Of a stretch of 64,000 nucleotides of DNA, positions 54,009-63,584 are shown in pieces. Location: NCBI RefSeq assembly GCF_001693385.1, contig NZ_CP016428.1, positions 7,678,001 to 7,742,000 on the forward strand, given 5' to 3'. Origin of the DNA: Bradyrhizobium icense (lineage in GTDB: Bacteria > Pseudomonadota > Alphaproteobacteria > Rhizobiales > Xanthobacteraceae). Under the pieces are notes generated by a model, which ran no database searches, had not been told where the DNA came from, and saw nothing but the letters and a program-made list of their open reading frames with translations. Position 1 is the stretch's first letter; the number at the start of each line of letters is the position of its first letter. Made by a program: the position numbers and the translations under genes.

Positions 54009-56189
54009 ATGACACGTTTGCCGCGCGTTGATTCCGCTTGCCTTTTATTTCCTGAAATTGCCGTTACTTCCCGTCGGCCGGCGCGCCTTGCGCAGGCCGC
54101 GATCGCAATCGGGCTGGGCCTGACGCTGGGCTGCAGCGCAGCCCTTGCGCAGACACCCGCCAAGGGATCGCCCGAGCACATCAAGGCGGTTACCTCGGCG
54201 GTCGACGGCGCTTCGATCAAGGCCAACACCGCGACCTCGAACGACTGGCCGACCATCGGCCTCGACTACGCCGAGACGCGCTTTTCCAAGCTCAACCAGA
54301 TCAACGCCGACAACGTGAAGAAGCTCGGCCTGGTCTGGACTTATCCGCTGGAATCCTCCCGCGGCGTCGAGGCGACGCCGGTCGTTGTCGACGGCGTCAT
54401 GTACCAGACCGCATCCTGGAGCGTGGTGCACGCCATCGATGCCCGCACCGGCAAGCGGCTCTGGACGTACGATCCGAAGGTCGACCGCACGAAGGGCTAC
54501 AAAGGCTGCTGCGACGTCGTCAATCGCGGCGTTGCGCTCTGGAAAGGCAAGGTGTTCGTCGGCGTCTATGACGGGCGGCTGATCGCGCTCGATGCCGTAA
54601 CCGGCAAGGTGGTCTGGGAAAGGAATACCGTCGACAACAAGGAATTTTCCTACACCATCACCGGCGCGCCGCGCGTGTTCAACGGCAAGGTCGTGATCGG
54701 CAATGGCGGCGCGGAATACGGCGCCCGCGGCTACATTACCGCCTACGACGCAGAGACCGGCAACCAGGCGTGGCGGTGGTACACCGTGCCCGGCGATCCC
54801 TCGAAGCCGTTCGAAGATGAATCGATGGCGCGCGCGGCCTCGACCTGGGATCCTTCCGGCAAATACTGGGTCTACGGCGGCGGCGGCACCGTCTGGGACA
54901 CCATCACCTTCGATCCCGACCTGAACCTCGTTTATATCGGCACCGGCAACGGTTCGCCCTGGAATCGTCACGTCCGCAGCCCCGGCGGCGGCGACAATCT
55001 GTATCTGTCGTCGCTGGTGGCCTTGAACGCCGACACCGGACAGTATGTCTGGCACTATCAGGAAAATCCCGGCGATCATTGGGATTACACGGCCACCCAG
55101 CCGATGATCCTGGCCGACCTCACCATTGATGGCGCACCGCGTAAAGTCATCCTGCATGCGCCGAAGAACGGCTTCTTCTTCGTCGTCGACCGCACGAATG
55201 GCAAGTTTATCTCGGCGAAGAACTTCGTCGATGTGAACTGGGCGACGGGTTACGATGCCAATGGCCGCCCGATCGAAGTGCCGCAGGCGCGCGGCAAGGA
55301 GCCGTACGACAGCATCCCGGGTCCGTACGGCGCCCATAACTGGCATCCGATGTCGTTCAATCCGCAGACCGGGCTCGTCTATCTGCCGGCGCAGAACATT
55401 CCGGTGAACCTCACTCCGGAAAAGTCAGTGAAATTCAACGTGCAGGAGCCCGGCAAGTTTGCTTCCGCGGCTGGCTGGAACTTAGGCTTCATGCTCAATG
55501 CGACGCCGCCGAAGAGCCCGCCGTTCGGCCGGCTGCTAGCCTGGGATCCGGTAAAGCAGAAGGAAGCCTGGCGCGCGGAATATGTGGCGCCGTGGAACGG
55601 CGGCACGCTCACCACCGCGGGTAACCTGGTTTTCCAGGGCACCGCGGACGGCCGCTTCATCGCCTATAACGCCACGACGGGCGAAAAACTCTGGGAGACG
55701 CCGGTCGGTACCGGCGTGGTTGCGGCCGCCTCGACCTACCTGATCGACGGCAAGCAGTATGTCTCGATCGCGGTCGGCTGGGGCGGCGTGTTCGGGATTG
55801 CCGCGCGAGCCACCGAACTGCAGAGCCCCGGCACGGTCTATACCTTCGCGATCGATGGCAAAGCGCCACCGCCGGCCTTCGTGAAGTACCAGACCGAAGG
55901 TCTGCTCGCCGGCGTCAAGTACGATCCCAAGGACGTGCCCGAAGGCACTGCACTCTACGTCACCGCCTGCGCCCAGTGTCATGGCGTGCCCGGCGTCGAC
56001 AAGGGCGGCAATGTCAGGAATCTCGGCTATGTCTCCAAGGAGACCATCGAGAACCTGAGGAACTTCGTGTTCAAGGGCCCGTTCCACGATCAGGGCATGC
56101 CCGATTTCACCGGCAAGCTGACCGAAGCCGATGTGGTGAAGATACAGGCCTTCATCCAGGGCACGGCGGACGCGATAAGACCGAAGTGA
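54009..56189 (+). CDS. quinohemoprotein alcohol dehydrogenase (PQQ plus cytochrome c)
   Basis: A 726-residue periplasmic PQQ-dependent dehydrogenase with a fused cytochrome c domain. A signal sequence ends near residue 48 (SAALAQ). The PQQ beta-propeller spans about 75-610 and includes the adjacent-Cys ring at 167-168 (YKGCCDVV) and the catalytic Asp segment SPGGGDNLYLSSL. The residue two after that Asp is Leu rather than Asp, which favours Ca over a lanthanide cofactor. Heme c is bound by Cys654-Cys657-His658 (CAQCHG), with probable Met ligand 697 (GMPDFTG). It oxidises an alcohol, passing electrons to a soluble acceptor. No PQQ synthesis genes are in the window. Confidence 0.94.
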   Translation: MTRLPRVDSACLLFPEIAVTSRRPARLAQAAIAIGLGLTLGCSAALAQTPAKGSPEHIKAVTSAVDGASIKANTATSNDWPTIGLDYAETRFSKLNQINADNVKKLGLVWTYPLESSRGVEATPVVVDGVMYQTASWSVVHAIDARTGKRLWTYDPKVDRTKGYKGCCDVVNRGVALWKGKVFVGVYDGRLIALDAVTGKVVWERNTVDNKEFSYTITGAPRVFNGKVVIGNGGAEYGARGYITAYDAETGNQAWRWYTVPGDPSKPFEDESMARAASTWDPSGKYWVYGGGGTVWDTITFDPDLNLVYIGTGNGSPWNRHVRSPGGGDNLYLSSLVALNADTGQYVWHYQENPGDHWDYTATQPMILADLTIDGAPRKVILHAPKNGFFFVVDRTNGKFISAKNFVDVNWATGYDANGRPIEVPQARGKEPYDSIPGPYGAHNWHPMSFNPQTGLVYLPAQNIPVNLTPEKSVKFNVQEPGKFASAAGWNLGFMLNATPPKSPPFGRLLAWDPVKQKEAWRAEYVAPWNGGTLTTAGNLVFQGTADGRFIAYNATTGEKLWETPVGTGVVAAASTYLIDGKQYVSIAVGWGGVFGIAARATELQSPGTVYTFAIDGKAPPPAFVKYQTEGLLAGVKYDPKDVPEGTALYVTACAQCHGVPGVDKGGNVRNLGYVSKETIENLRNFVFKGPFHDQGMPDFTGKLTEADVVKIQAFIQGTADAIRPK

Positions 56190-56218
56190 CGAAGTCCGAC
56201 CGCAAAAGTAGTGGCGAT

Positions 56219-56339
56219 CGTCATTGCGAGCCAACGGGTCGCGCGAATGCGCGCCCGATGGCAGGCTCCGCGAGAGCAATCCATCTCGCGGCACAAAGAA
56301 AGATGGGTTGCGTCGTCGCTTCGCTCCTCGCAATGACGG
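56219..56339. repeat. palindromic repeat CGTCATTGCGAG...CTCGCAATGACG
   Basis: CGTCATTGCGAG and CTCGCAATGACG are perfect complements at the ends of a 121-base unit with inner pairing (GAGAGCAATCCATCTC and GATGGGTTGCGTCG). This repeat type is abundant in Bradyrhizobium genomes. It lies in the convergent gap after the quinohemoprotein gene. Confidence 0.8.
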
Positions 56340-56370
56340 CGTTCTAAATCGAGGCCATAAACACAATAAG

Positions 56371-56401
56371 AAGGGCTGCGCGATCTTCTCGCGCAGCCCT
56401 T
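56371..56401 (-). terminator. rho-independent terminator of the liv binding-protein gene
   Basis: AAGGGCTGCGCGA (56371-56383) pairs perfectly with TCGCGCAGCCCTT (56389-56401) around TCTTC. On the minus strand it is followed by CTTATTGTGTTT. It lies 36 bases after the end of the binding-protein gene. Confidence 0.75.
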
Positions 56402-56437
56402 TGTCGTTGAGCCATTATCGTAGGAGCGAAGCGCCCC

Positions 56438-57637
56438 TCAGAACATCAGGCCTTCCTTGACCAGCACCCAGCGGCCGTTCTTGATCTGCTGGACCTGGGT
56501 AATCGTGTTGGCCAGATGGTCGGTCTTGGAGAACTTGGTCGGCGGGGAGTTGAAGATGTCGCGGAACTGCTCGCCGGATTCCAGCGCATCCATCATCTTC
56601 TTGCCGGTCAGATCCTTCCCCGCCTTGTTGGCGTAGAACGCAAACGTCATCATGGCGTTGTAGCCGATGATCGCCTGTGTATTAGCGTCCGCGCCGAACA
56701 TCTTCTTGTAGTTGGCGAGCCAGTCCTTGACCTTGCCCTTGGCCGTGTCCTCGTACGGGATTTCGAAACCGGACGCGGCGTACAGGCCTTCGACCGCTTC
56801 CTTGCCGAGCGCCGGCACTTCCAGCACGTTGGTCGGCGTGGCGCCGAGGAAGGTGACGTCCCAGCCGAGTTTCTTGGCTTCGCCCATCGCGCCGATGGTT
56901 TCGCGGATCACCGTGCCGAGCACGACCACATCGCAGCCGTCGGACTTCATCTTGGCGATCTGCGCGCTGAAGTCGGAAGCGCCGCGCTTGTAGCTCGTGA
57001 CGGAAGCGGCCGTCAGCTTCATGGCTGCGACCTGCTGGTTGAAACCGTCAAGCACGTTCTTTCCGTACTCGTCGTCCTGATACATGATGCAGGGCTTCTT
57101 GAAGTTCTTCGCTTCGACCATGTATTTGACGGCGGCGCGCGTGCTTTCGACGTAGGGCAGCAGGTTGTTGAACTTGAGCCTTTCCTGCGGCTTCGCCGGA
57201 TCGAACTTGAAGGTGAATTCTGCCGCCGTCAGCGGGAATAGCTGCAGCACGCCTGCATCGAACAGGATATCCTGCGACGCCAGCACCGTCGGCGAACCCA
57301 TCGGGCCGACCATCGCGAAGACCTTGTCGCGCTCGACCATCTTCTGCGACGCCAGCACGGCGCGCTTCGGATCATAGCCGCTGTCCTCCAGGATCAGCTT
57401 GATCTTGCGGCCGTTGATGCCGCCGGCGGCATTGATCTCTTCTACCGCCATCTTCATGCCGTTGGAAACCGGCACGCCCCAGACCTTGATCGGACCGGAC
57501 AGATCCTGATGGGTGCCGACGACGATCTCGGTGGCCGAGATGCCTTGATCGGTAACCTTGGTCTGGGCTGCGGCCGGCAGTTGGGTCAGCGCAAGGGCGC
57601 TCACCGCAAGGCCCAGCACCTTGAACGATTTCGACAT
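56438..57637 (-). CDS. branched-chain amino acid-type ABC substrate-binding protein
   Basis: A 399-residue periplasmic binding protein of the LivK/HmgA-type family (Peripla_BP_6). The signal peptide is VLGLAVSALALTQLPAAAQ. Motifs are ISATEIVVGTHQDLSGPIKV, AAGGINGRKIKLILEDSGYD and MVGPMGSPTVLASQDILFD. Such proteins bind branched-chain amino acids, urea or aromatic acids. It is the last gene of a minus-strand set with two permeases, two ATPases and an acyl-CoA synthetase; the synthetase makes an organic acid the more likely ligand. Confidence 0.93.
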   Translation of the reverse strand: MSKSFKVLGLAVSALALTQLPAAAQTKVTDQGISATEIVVGTHQDLSGPIKVWGVPVSNGMKMAVEEINAAGGINGRKIKLILEDSGYDPKRAVLASQKMVERDKVFAMVGPMGSPTVLASQDILFDAGVLQLFPLTAAEFTFKFDPAKPQERLKFNNLLPYVESTRAAVKYMVEAKNFKKPCIMYQDDEYGKNVLDGFNQQVAAMKLTAASVTSYKRGASDFSAQIAKMKSDGCDVVVLGTVIRETIGAMGEAKKLGWDVTFLGATPTNVLEVPALGKEAVEGLYAASGFEIPYEDTAKGKVKDWLANYKKMFGADANTQAIIGYNAMMTFAFYANKAGKDLTGKKMMDALESGEQFRDIFNSPPTKFSKTDHLANTITQVQQIKNGRWVLVKEGLMF

Positions 57638-57731
57638 TGCAGTCTCCTCTTCGTTTGGCCCGTGTTGAGCGAAGGGTGGGGCCTTCTCGGTCCTTCGCCG
57701 TTTTCAAATATTTTTGGTCCCAAATGTCCGC

Positions 57732-59570
57732 CTATGCCACCGCCTTCTCGCGATACATGGCCTCGATCTCGGCGGCGTAACGCTTGTTCACAAAACTGCG
57801 CTTCAGCTTCATGGTCGGCGTCAGCTCCTCGTCCTCCGGCGTGAGCTGACGCTCGATCAGGTAGAACTTCTTGATGGTTTCGACGCGCGCGAAGTTGACG
57901 TTGACGGCCTCGATCTCGCGCTGGATCAGGTCCTGGATTTCCTGTGCACGGCACAGGCTGGCATAGTTGGTGAACGGGATATCGTGGTCCTGGGCGTACT
58001 TTTCGACATTCTCCTGGTCGATCATGACGAGGCAGGTCAAATATGGCCGCTTGTCGCCGATCACCACGGCGTCGGAAACGTAAGGCGAGAATTTTAGCTG
58101 GTTCTCGATCTCCGACGGCGTGATGTTCTTGCCGCCCGAGGTGATGATGATGTCCTTCATCCGGTCGGTGATCCTGACGAAGCCCTCATTGTCGATCGAG
58201 CCGACATCGCCGGTGTGCAGCCATCCCTTGGCATCGATGGTTTCGGCCGTCTTCTCCGGCTGATTCAGATAGCCCATGAACAGGAAATCGCCGCGGATCA
58301 GGATTTCACCCTGCGGCGAGATCGCAACCTCGCCCCACGGCGCCGCCTTGCCGACCGAACCGAGCTTGATGCGGTCGGGCGGCATGATGGTCGCAACACC
58401 GCAATTTTCGGTCTGGCCGTAGACCTCGCGCATGTCGAGGCCGAGCGCGAGATACCACCGGATCAGATCCGGCGCGATCGGCGCTGCGCCGGTAAAGGCC
58501 AGCCGGCAACGGTCGAGCCCGAGCATGCGGCGGATGTTGCGGAACACCAGCCAATAGGCGGCGCGGTTGGCCAGCCGCAAGGACAGTGGCGGCGTATCGC
58601 CCTGCAGCTTGTACTCCGTCATCCGGTTGCCGATCGCGAGCGCGTTGCGGTACATCCAGTTCTGGAACGCGGTCGCGTCCTTCAACGCGATCGTGATTCC
58701 GGAATAGAACTTTTCCCAGATTCTCGGCACCGCGAGGAAGGCAGTCGGCTGAACCTCGCGCAGATTGTCCGGCACGGTTTCCGGGCTTTCGGCGAAATTC
58801 ATCACCGACCCCAGCGCCAGCGAGATGTAGTAGCCGCCGATCCGCTCGGCGACGTGGCAGAGCGGCAGGAACACCAACCGCTCCTCGGAATCGGTCGATG
58901 GAAACAGATCGTTGGCGTGGCGCATCTGATGCGTCACGCTGCGGTTGGAATGCATGGCCCCCTTGGGCGGTCCGGTGGTGCCCGAGGTGTAGACGAGGAT
59001 GGCGAGATCCTCCGCGCTGCGGCTTCCGATCATCTCCTCCCACAGCGCCTCGTTGTCCTGCTCGTGGTTGCGGCCGAGCGCCATGAACTCGGCCAGCGAC
59101 AGCACCATCGGATCGATGAAACCGCTAAGACCTTCCATGTCGAACACGACGATCTTCTGCAATGTCGGACAGCGCGAACGACATGTCAGGATCTTGTCGA
59201 GCTGCTCCTCATCTTCCGCGAAGATCACTTTTGTGGAGGAATCGTTGATCAGATACTCGACCTGCGACGATGAGTCGGTCGGGTAGATGCCGGACGAAAC
59301 GCCGCCGGCGCAGAGGATGCCCATGTCGGCATACACCCATTCCGGCACCGCGTTCGCAATGATCGAGGCGACGTCTCCGGGCCGGAAGCCGCTGGCATGC
59401 AGGCCGAACGCGACATCCTTTGAGATCTGCAGCCACTCGCGCCAACTGGTCGGCTGCCAGATACCGAACTTCTTTTCGCGGATCGCCGGCCGGTCGCCGC
59501 GTGTTTCCACGGACAGCAAGAAGCTCTTCGCGATCGTGTCGGCGACCGTCAGCACTGCCGGTCTGGCCAT
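57732..59570 (-). CDS. long-chain acyl-CoA synthetase-type ligase
   Basis: A 612-residue AMP-forming ligase of the long-chain acyl-CoA synthetase type. The ATP loop is ILVYTSGTTGPPKGAMHSN, the A5-type motif REVYGQTENCGV, and the hinge and Lys-containing segment GWLHTGDVGSIDNEGFVRIT and DRMKDIIITSGGKNITPSEI. It sits between the transporter ATPase genes and the binding-protein gene, as in operons that import and activate aromatic or alicyclic acids. The chain length or ring specificity cannot be read from the sequence. Confidence 0.93.
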   Translation of the reverse strand: MARPAVLTVADTIAKSFLLSVETRGDRPAIREKKFGIWQPTSWREWLQISKDVAFGLHASGFRPGDVASIIANAVPEWVYADMGILCAGGVSSGIYPTDSSSQVEYLINDSSTKVIFAEDEEQLDKILTCRSRCPTLQKIVVFDMEGLSGFIDPMVLSLAEFMALGRNHEQDNEALWEEMIGSRSAEDLAILVYTSGTTGPPKGAMHSNRSVTHQMRHANDLFPSTDSEERLVFLPLCHVAERIGGYYISLALGSVMNFAESPETVPDNLREVQPTAFLAVPRIWEKFYSGITIALKDATAFQNWMYRNALAIGNRMTEYKLQGDTPPLSLRLANRAAYWLVFRNIRRMLGLDRCRLAFTGAAPIAPDLIRWYLALGLDMREVYGQTENCGVATIMPPDRIKLGSVGKAAPWGEVAISPQGEILIRGDFLFMGYLNQPEKTAETIDAKGWLHTGDVGSIDNEGFVRITDRMKDIIITSGGKNITPSEIENQLKFSPYVSDAVVIGDKRPYLTCLVMIDQENVEKYAQDHDIPFTNYASLCRAQEIQDLIQREIEAVNVNFARVETIKKFYLIERQLTPEDEELTPTMKLKRSFVNKRYAAEIEAMYREKAVA

Positions 59571-59724
59571 GCCTTTTTCCTCCCTGTGTCGCCTGCTTCC
59601 GGTGCCGGTATTGGACCGGTCTTGCTTTTCGAAGCAGGGCTCGAATTTAGCTCTAACGCGTTCTAAACGCCATGCTTTTGACTGAGACGGTTAACGCCAG
59701 ATCTTCTAACGCCAAGCAAGTTTT

Positions 59725-60504
59725 CTAACGCCACGTCTTCTTCTTTTTCCAGCGCCGTTCGCCGCGGGCGCCCTCTTCCTTGGCGCCGAGATAGAATTCC
59801 TGGATGTCCTTTGAATTCATCAGCCGCTCGCAAGTGTCGTTCATCACGACCCGGCCGATCTCCAGCACATAGCCGTAATGCGCCGTCTCCAGCGCCACTT
59901 TGGCGTTCTGCTCGACCAGCAGGATCGACATGCCCTGCTCCTCGTTGACGCGCTTGATGATGGTGAAGATCTCCTTCACCAGGATCGGCGACAGGCCGAG
60001 CGAGGGCTCGTCCAAAAGTAGAAGGGTCGGCCGGTTCATCAGCGCCCGCCCGATCGCCAGCATCTGCTGCTCACCGCCGGAAAGCTGCCCGGCCGGCTGA
60101 TTGATGCGCTCCTTCAGCCGCGGGAAATAGCCGTAGACGCGGTCGAGATCCTCGGCGACTCCGGCGCGATCCTTACGCGGATAGGCACCCATCATCAGGT
60201 TTTCGCGCACCGAAAGGAACGGGAACACCTCGCGTCCCTCCGGCACATGGCTTAAGCCCAGCCGGACAATCTTGTCGGCCTCCATGCGCTGGATCGGCTT
60301 GCCGAGAAATTCGATCGAACCCTTTTGCGGATCGAGAATGCCGGAGATGGTCTTGAGCACGGTGGTCTTGCCGGCGCCGTTGGCGCCCAGCAGGGTGACG
60401 ATGTGGCCGCGCGGCACCTCCAGGCTGATGCCGCGGATGGCCATGATCGGTCCGTAATAGCTCTCGATATTGCTGAGCTTGAGGATGATGTCGGAAGCGC
60501 TCAT
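59725..60504 (-). CDS. livF: LivF-type ABC transporter ATPase
   Basis: A 259-residue ATPase of the branched-chain amino acid-type importer. Walker A is LLGANGAGKTTVLKTI, the signature LSGGEQQMLAIGRALMNRPT, and Walker B LLLLDEPSLGLSP. The C-terminal tail is longer than in E. coli LivF and basic (GARGERRWKKKKTWR). It starts 11 bases after the LivG stop on the same transcript. It powers uptake together with LivG. Confidence 0.92.
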   Translation of the reverse strand: MSASDIILKLSNIESYYGPIMAIRGISLEVPRGHIVTLLGANGAGKTTVLKTISGILDPQKGSIEFLGKPIQRMEADKIVRLGLSHVPEGREVFPFLSVRENLMMGAYPRKDRAGVAEDLDRVYGYFPRLKERINQPAGQLSGGEQQMLAIGRALMNRPTLLLLDEPSLGLSPILVKEIFTIIKRVNEEQGMSILLVEQNAKVALETAHYGYVLEIGRVVMNDTCERLMNSKDIQEFYLGAKEEGARGERRWKKKKTWR

Positions 60505-60514
60505 GGCATCATCC

Positions 60515-61273
60515 TCATGCGCCGAGATAGGCAGCGACGACGTCGGGATGGCGCTGCACCTCGGACGGCGAGCCCATCGCGAGCACGCGGCCGTAGTTGA
60601 GCGCGATCACGCGGTCGGAGACGCGATTGACCAGCGTCATGTCGTGCTCGACCATCAGCACGGTGATGCCAAGCTCGGTCTTCATGTCGCGGATCCAGAA
60701 CGACATGTCCTCGGTCTCCTCGACATTGAGCCCCGACGACGGTTCGTCCAGCAGGATCAGCTTCGGCTCGGAGCACAGCGCGCGCGCCAGTTCGATCACC
60801 TTGCGGACGCCGTACGGCAACCCCGAGATCAGCTTGTCGCGATAGGCTTCGAGATCGAGAAATTCGATCACCTGCTCGACGCGGCGGCGATGCATCTTTT
60901 CGCCGGCGCGCACGCTCGGCAGGAACAACAGCTCCTGCCAGAGCCGCGTGGTGGAGTGGCGGTGGCGGCCGATCAAGAGATTGCTCAGCATGGTCGCATT
61001 CTGGAACAATTCGATGTTCTGGAAGGTGCGGGCGATGCCAAGCCCTGCAATTTCGTAGGCCGGCTGCTGCGTAATATCCTGGTCCTCGAAGAAGATCTTG
61101 CCTGACGTGGGCGGGTAGATGCGCGAGATCAGGTTGAAGATCGAACTCTTGCCGGCGCCGTTCGGACCGATGATCGAGAGGATCTCGCCCTTCTCCACCG
61201 CGAAGCTGACGGAATCGACCGCCTTCAGGCCGCCGAAGTGCAGAGAGAGGTTTTCCGCACGGAAATAGCTCAT
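60515..61273 (-). CDS. livG: LivG-type ABC transporter ATPase
   Basis: A 252-residue ATPase. Walker A is [16 protein letters not shown], the signature [20 protein letters not shown], and Walker [16 protein letters not shown]. The start overlaps the LivM stop by four bases (ATGA at 61270-61273), showing translational coupling. The C-terminal region with [19 protein letters not shown] is typical of LivG. Confidence 0.93.
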   Translation of the reverse strand: MSYFRAENLSLHFGGLKAVDSVSFAVEKGEILSIIGPNGAGKSSIFNLISRIYPPTSGKIFFEDQDITQQPAYEIAGLGIARTFQNIELFQNATMLSNLLIGRHRHSTTRLWQELLFLPSVRAGEKMHRRRVEQVIEFLDLEAYRDKLISGLPYGVRKVIELARALCSEPKLILLDEPSSGLNVEETEDMSFWIRDMKTELGITVLMVEHDMTLVNRVSDRVIALNYGRVLAMGSPSEVQRHPDVVAAYLGA

Positions 61274-62421
61274 CGGTTCCGCTCCGATTTGACGTAGATC
61301 TTCTGACGCTTGAAGGTGGCGCGCTTGTAGAGCGGGAAGAGCTGGAAGAAGAGCTTTATCTTCAGCCAGCGGCCGTAAAGCCCAAGCGGCTCGAACAGCA
61401 CGAACAGCACGATGATCACCCCGTAAATGGCACCCTTCAGGCCGTTGGCGGAGGCAATGGCGGCGACGTTGCCGTGAATTTTCCCTGCGGTGATGCTATC
61501 GGCACCAAAGGTTGCGGCAATGCCGGCGATGATGCCGGGCAGGTCATCCTTCAGGTACGTCAGGAACGGGTCGATCATGACCAGGAAGATCGCGCCGAGC
61601 ACCGCGCCGTGCAGGCTGAACGTGCCGCCGATCAGGATCACGATGATGAACTCGATCGAGAGCTGCAGCGTGAACATTTCCGGCGAGATAAAGGAGAGCT
61701 TGTGCGCGAACAGCACGCCGGCGAGCCCCGTGATCGCCGCGCTGATCGCAAACGACTTCACCTTGTAGAGCGACACGTTGACGCCCATGCTGCGCGCCGC
61801 GGTTTCGCTGTCGCGGATCGCGACGAAGGCGCGTCCTGTCGGCGAGCGCAGCAGATTGAGCGTACCGACGATGGTGAGGATCAGTATGGCAAGACAAAGA
61901 TAGTAGAAGGTCGGGCCGTTTTGCGGCACCGCCTGCCCGAACAGGCTCAGCGTCTTGACCCGCATGCCCTCATTGCCATGGGTTACCGTCTCCCAGCGAG
62001 CCAGAATTTCTTCGACGATGAAGGCAAAGGAAATCGTCGCGATGACGAGATAAATGCCCGTCAGCCGCAGCGCCGGAAATCCGACCAGCGCACCGACCAC
62101 GCCGGTCAACAGGCCGCCGGCCAGGAAGTAGACCGGAAACGGCACGTTGAACTGCTGCAGATAGGCCGCCGTGTAGGCGCCGATCGCCAGAAAGGCGGCG
62201 TGCCCAAGCGAGGCCTGCCCGGTGAAGCCGGTGAGAATCATCAGTCCCACGCCAACCGTCGCATAGATGCAGACGAACACCAGTTGGCTGACGAGGTAGC
62301 TGGAAAGCACGAAGGGCGCGATCAGGAGAAACGCCAGCAGGATACCGTAGGAAACGATGTAGCCGCTGTGCGGGACCAGTTTGATGTCGTCTTCGTAATC
62401 CGTCTTGAAGAGAAAACGCAT
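61270..62421 (-). CDS. livM: LivM-type ABC transporter permease
   Basis: A 383-residue permease with about nine helices, starting at the ATG at 62421 (MRFLFKTDYEDD). A longer in-frame stretch to 62958 is antiparallel to nothing conserved and overlaps livH in a wrong frame, so it is rejected. Motifs are GFTGQASLGHAAFLAIGAYT and the coupling region RSPTGRAFVAIRDSETAARS with GVNVSLYKVKSFA. The start overlaps the livH stop by one base (TAATG). An extra C-terminal segment rich in Lys and Phe follows the last helix. Confidence 0.92.
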   Translation of the reverse strand: MRFLFKTDYEDDIKLVPHSGYIVSYGILLAFLLIAPFVLSSYLVSQLVFVCIYATVGVGLMILTGFTGQASLGHAAFLAIGAYTAAYLQQFNVPFPVYFLAGGLLTGVVGALVGFPALRLTGIYLVIATISFAFIVEEILARWETVTHGNEGMRVKTLSLFGQAVPQNGPTFYYLCLAILILTIVGTLNLLRSPTGRAFVAIRDSETAARSMGVNVSLYKVKSFAISAAITGLAGVLFAHKLSFISPEMFTLQLSIEFIIVILIGGTFSLHGAVLGAIFLVMIDPFLTYLKDDLPGIIAGIAATFGADSITAGKIHGNVAAIASANGLKGAIYGVIIVLFVLFEPLGLYGRWLKIKLFFQLFPLYKRATFKRQKIYVKSERNR

Positions 62422-63296
62422 TAGACCTTCTTCCGCATGTGAACACCGAACAGGCCTTCGGGCTTGAGCAGCAGCACCACCAGAAGGACGATGTAGGGCG
62501 CGACGTCCTTCCAGCCCTGCGGCAGGTAGAAGCCGGCCATGCTCTCGATCACGCCGATCAGCACGCCGCCGACCACGGCACCCGGAATCGAGCCGAAGCC
62601 GCCGAGCACGGCGGCGGGAAATGCTTTCAGGCCCAGCACCAGTCCGACATTGGAGTGAATGAAGGTGATCGGCGCGAGCAGCACGCCGGCAGCGGTCGCG
62701 ACCGCTGCAGCGATTGCCCAAACGATCGAGACCACGCGCTTGACCGGAATGCCCATGTAGTAGGCAGCCAGCATGTTCTCCGAGCTGGCGCGCATCGCGG
62801 TGCCGAGCGTGGTGCGGTTGAAGAACAGATACAGCAGCGCGCAAAGGATGATGGTCGCGGCGATCACCGAGAGCTTGTCGTAGGCCAGCACCAGCGAGCC
62901 GATCCGCAATACGCCGTCGCTGAACGGCGTCTCGATCTTGAAATCGTCGGTGCCCCAAATCATGCCAACAACGGAGCGCAGGAAATATCCGAGCCCGATC
63001 GTTGCCATGATGATGGAAAACTGCGGATAACCGAGGATCGGACGCACCACGACGCGTTCAGCCAGCATGCCGAACAGCGCCATCGCCGCCACCGCGCCGG
63101 CGAACCCGAGCCAATAATTAAGACCGAGCATGCCGATGAATGTGAAGGCGAAGAATCCGCCCAGCATCATCAAATCGCCCTGGGCGAAATTGACGACCTC
63201 GGTTGCCTTGTAAATGAGCACAAAGCCGAGCGCGATCAGGCCATAGACGCAGCCGAGCGCGATGCCACTCACCAGCTGCTGAACGAAGTCCAGCAT
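62421..63296 (-). CDS. livH: LivH-type ABC transporter permease
   Basis: A 291-residue permease (starting at the second of two ATG codons, 63296, placed 6 bases after GGGAGG; 63299 is the alternative). It has eight or so helices, with IALGCVYGLIALGFVLIYKA and TEVVNFAQGDLMMLGGFFAF, the classic LivH signature, and the coupling loop RTTLGTAMRASSENMLAAYY. It is the first gene of the liv operon on the minus strand. The operon promoter should lie in the 288-base gap before the divergent ABC gene. Confidence 0.92.
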   Translation of the reverse strand: MLDFVQQLVSGIALGCVYGLIALGFVLIYKATEVVNFAQGDLMMLGGFFAFTFIGMLGLNYWLGFAGAVAAMALFGMLAERVVVRPILGYPQFSIIMATIGLGYFLRSVVGMIWGTDDFKIETPFSDGVLRIGSLVLAYDKLSVIAATIILCALLYLFFNRTTLGTAMRASSENMLAAYYMGIPVKRVVSIVWAIAAAVATAAGVLLAPITFIHSNVGLVLGLKAFPAAVLGGFGSIPGAVVGGVLIGVIESMAGFYLPQGWKDVAPYIVLLVVLLLKPEGLFGVHMRKKV

Positions 63297-63584
63297 CATA
63301 TCCCTCCCCGATGCCGGACGATTCTGTCGATCGCCTCTTTCGCATCTTGTGTCTACACGCTGCCAAGCATCCACAATGCCTGCAGCCGCATATGTCCCGT
63401 CGCATTGAGCCCAAAGCACCGACCGCTGTCAACAAAGCGCTGCGAGCAGCGCCGTTAACAATTGCGGACAAATGCCGCAGCCCGGGAAGTTGCGGGGGTC
63501 GGCGCGTTTTGGTCCACCAGATTCACCGCGCCGAAAGTTCTTCGGTTCATGGTCCACGACAAACAACTGGACCGTTCGGAAATC

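Noticed and set aside
61270..62958. Longer version of the LivM frame (562 codons)
   Set aside because: The first 179 codons overlap livH in another frame and are Arg-rich; the ATG at 62421 fits the TAATG junction and the conserved N terminus.
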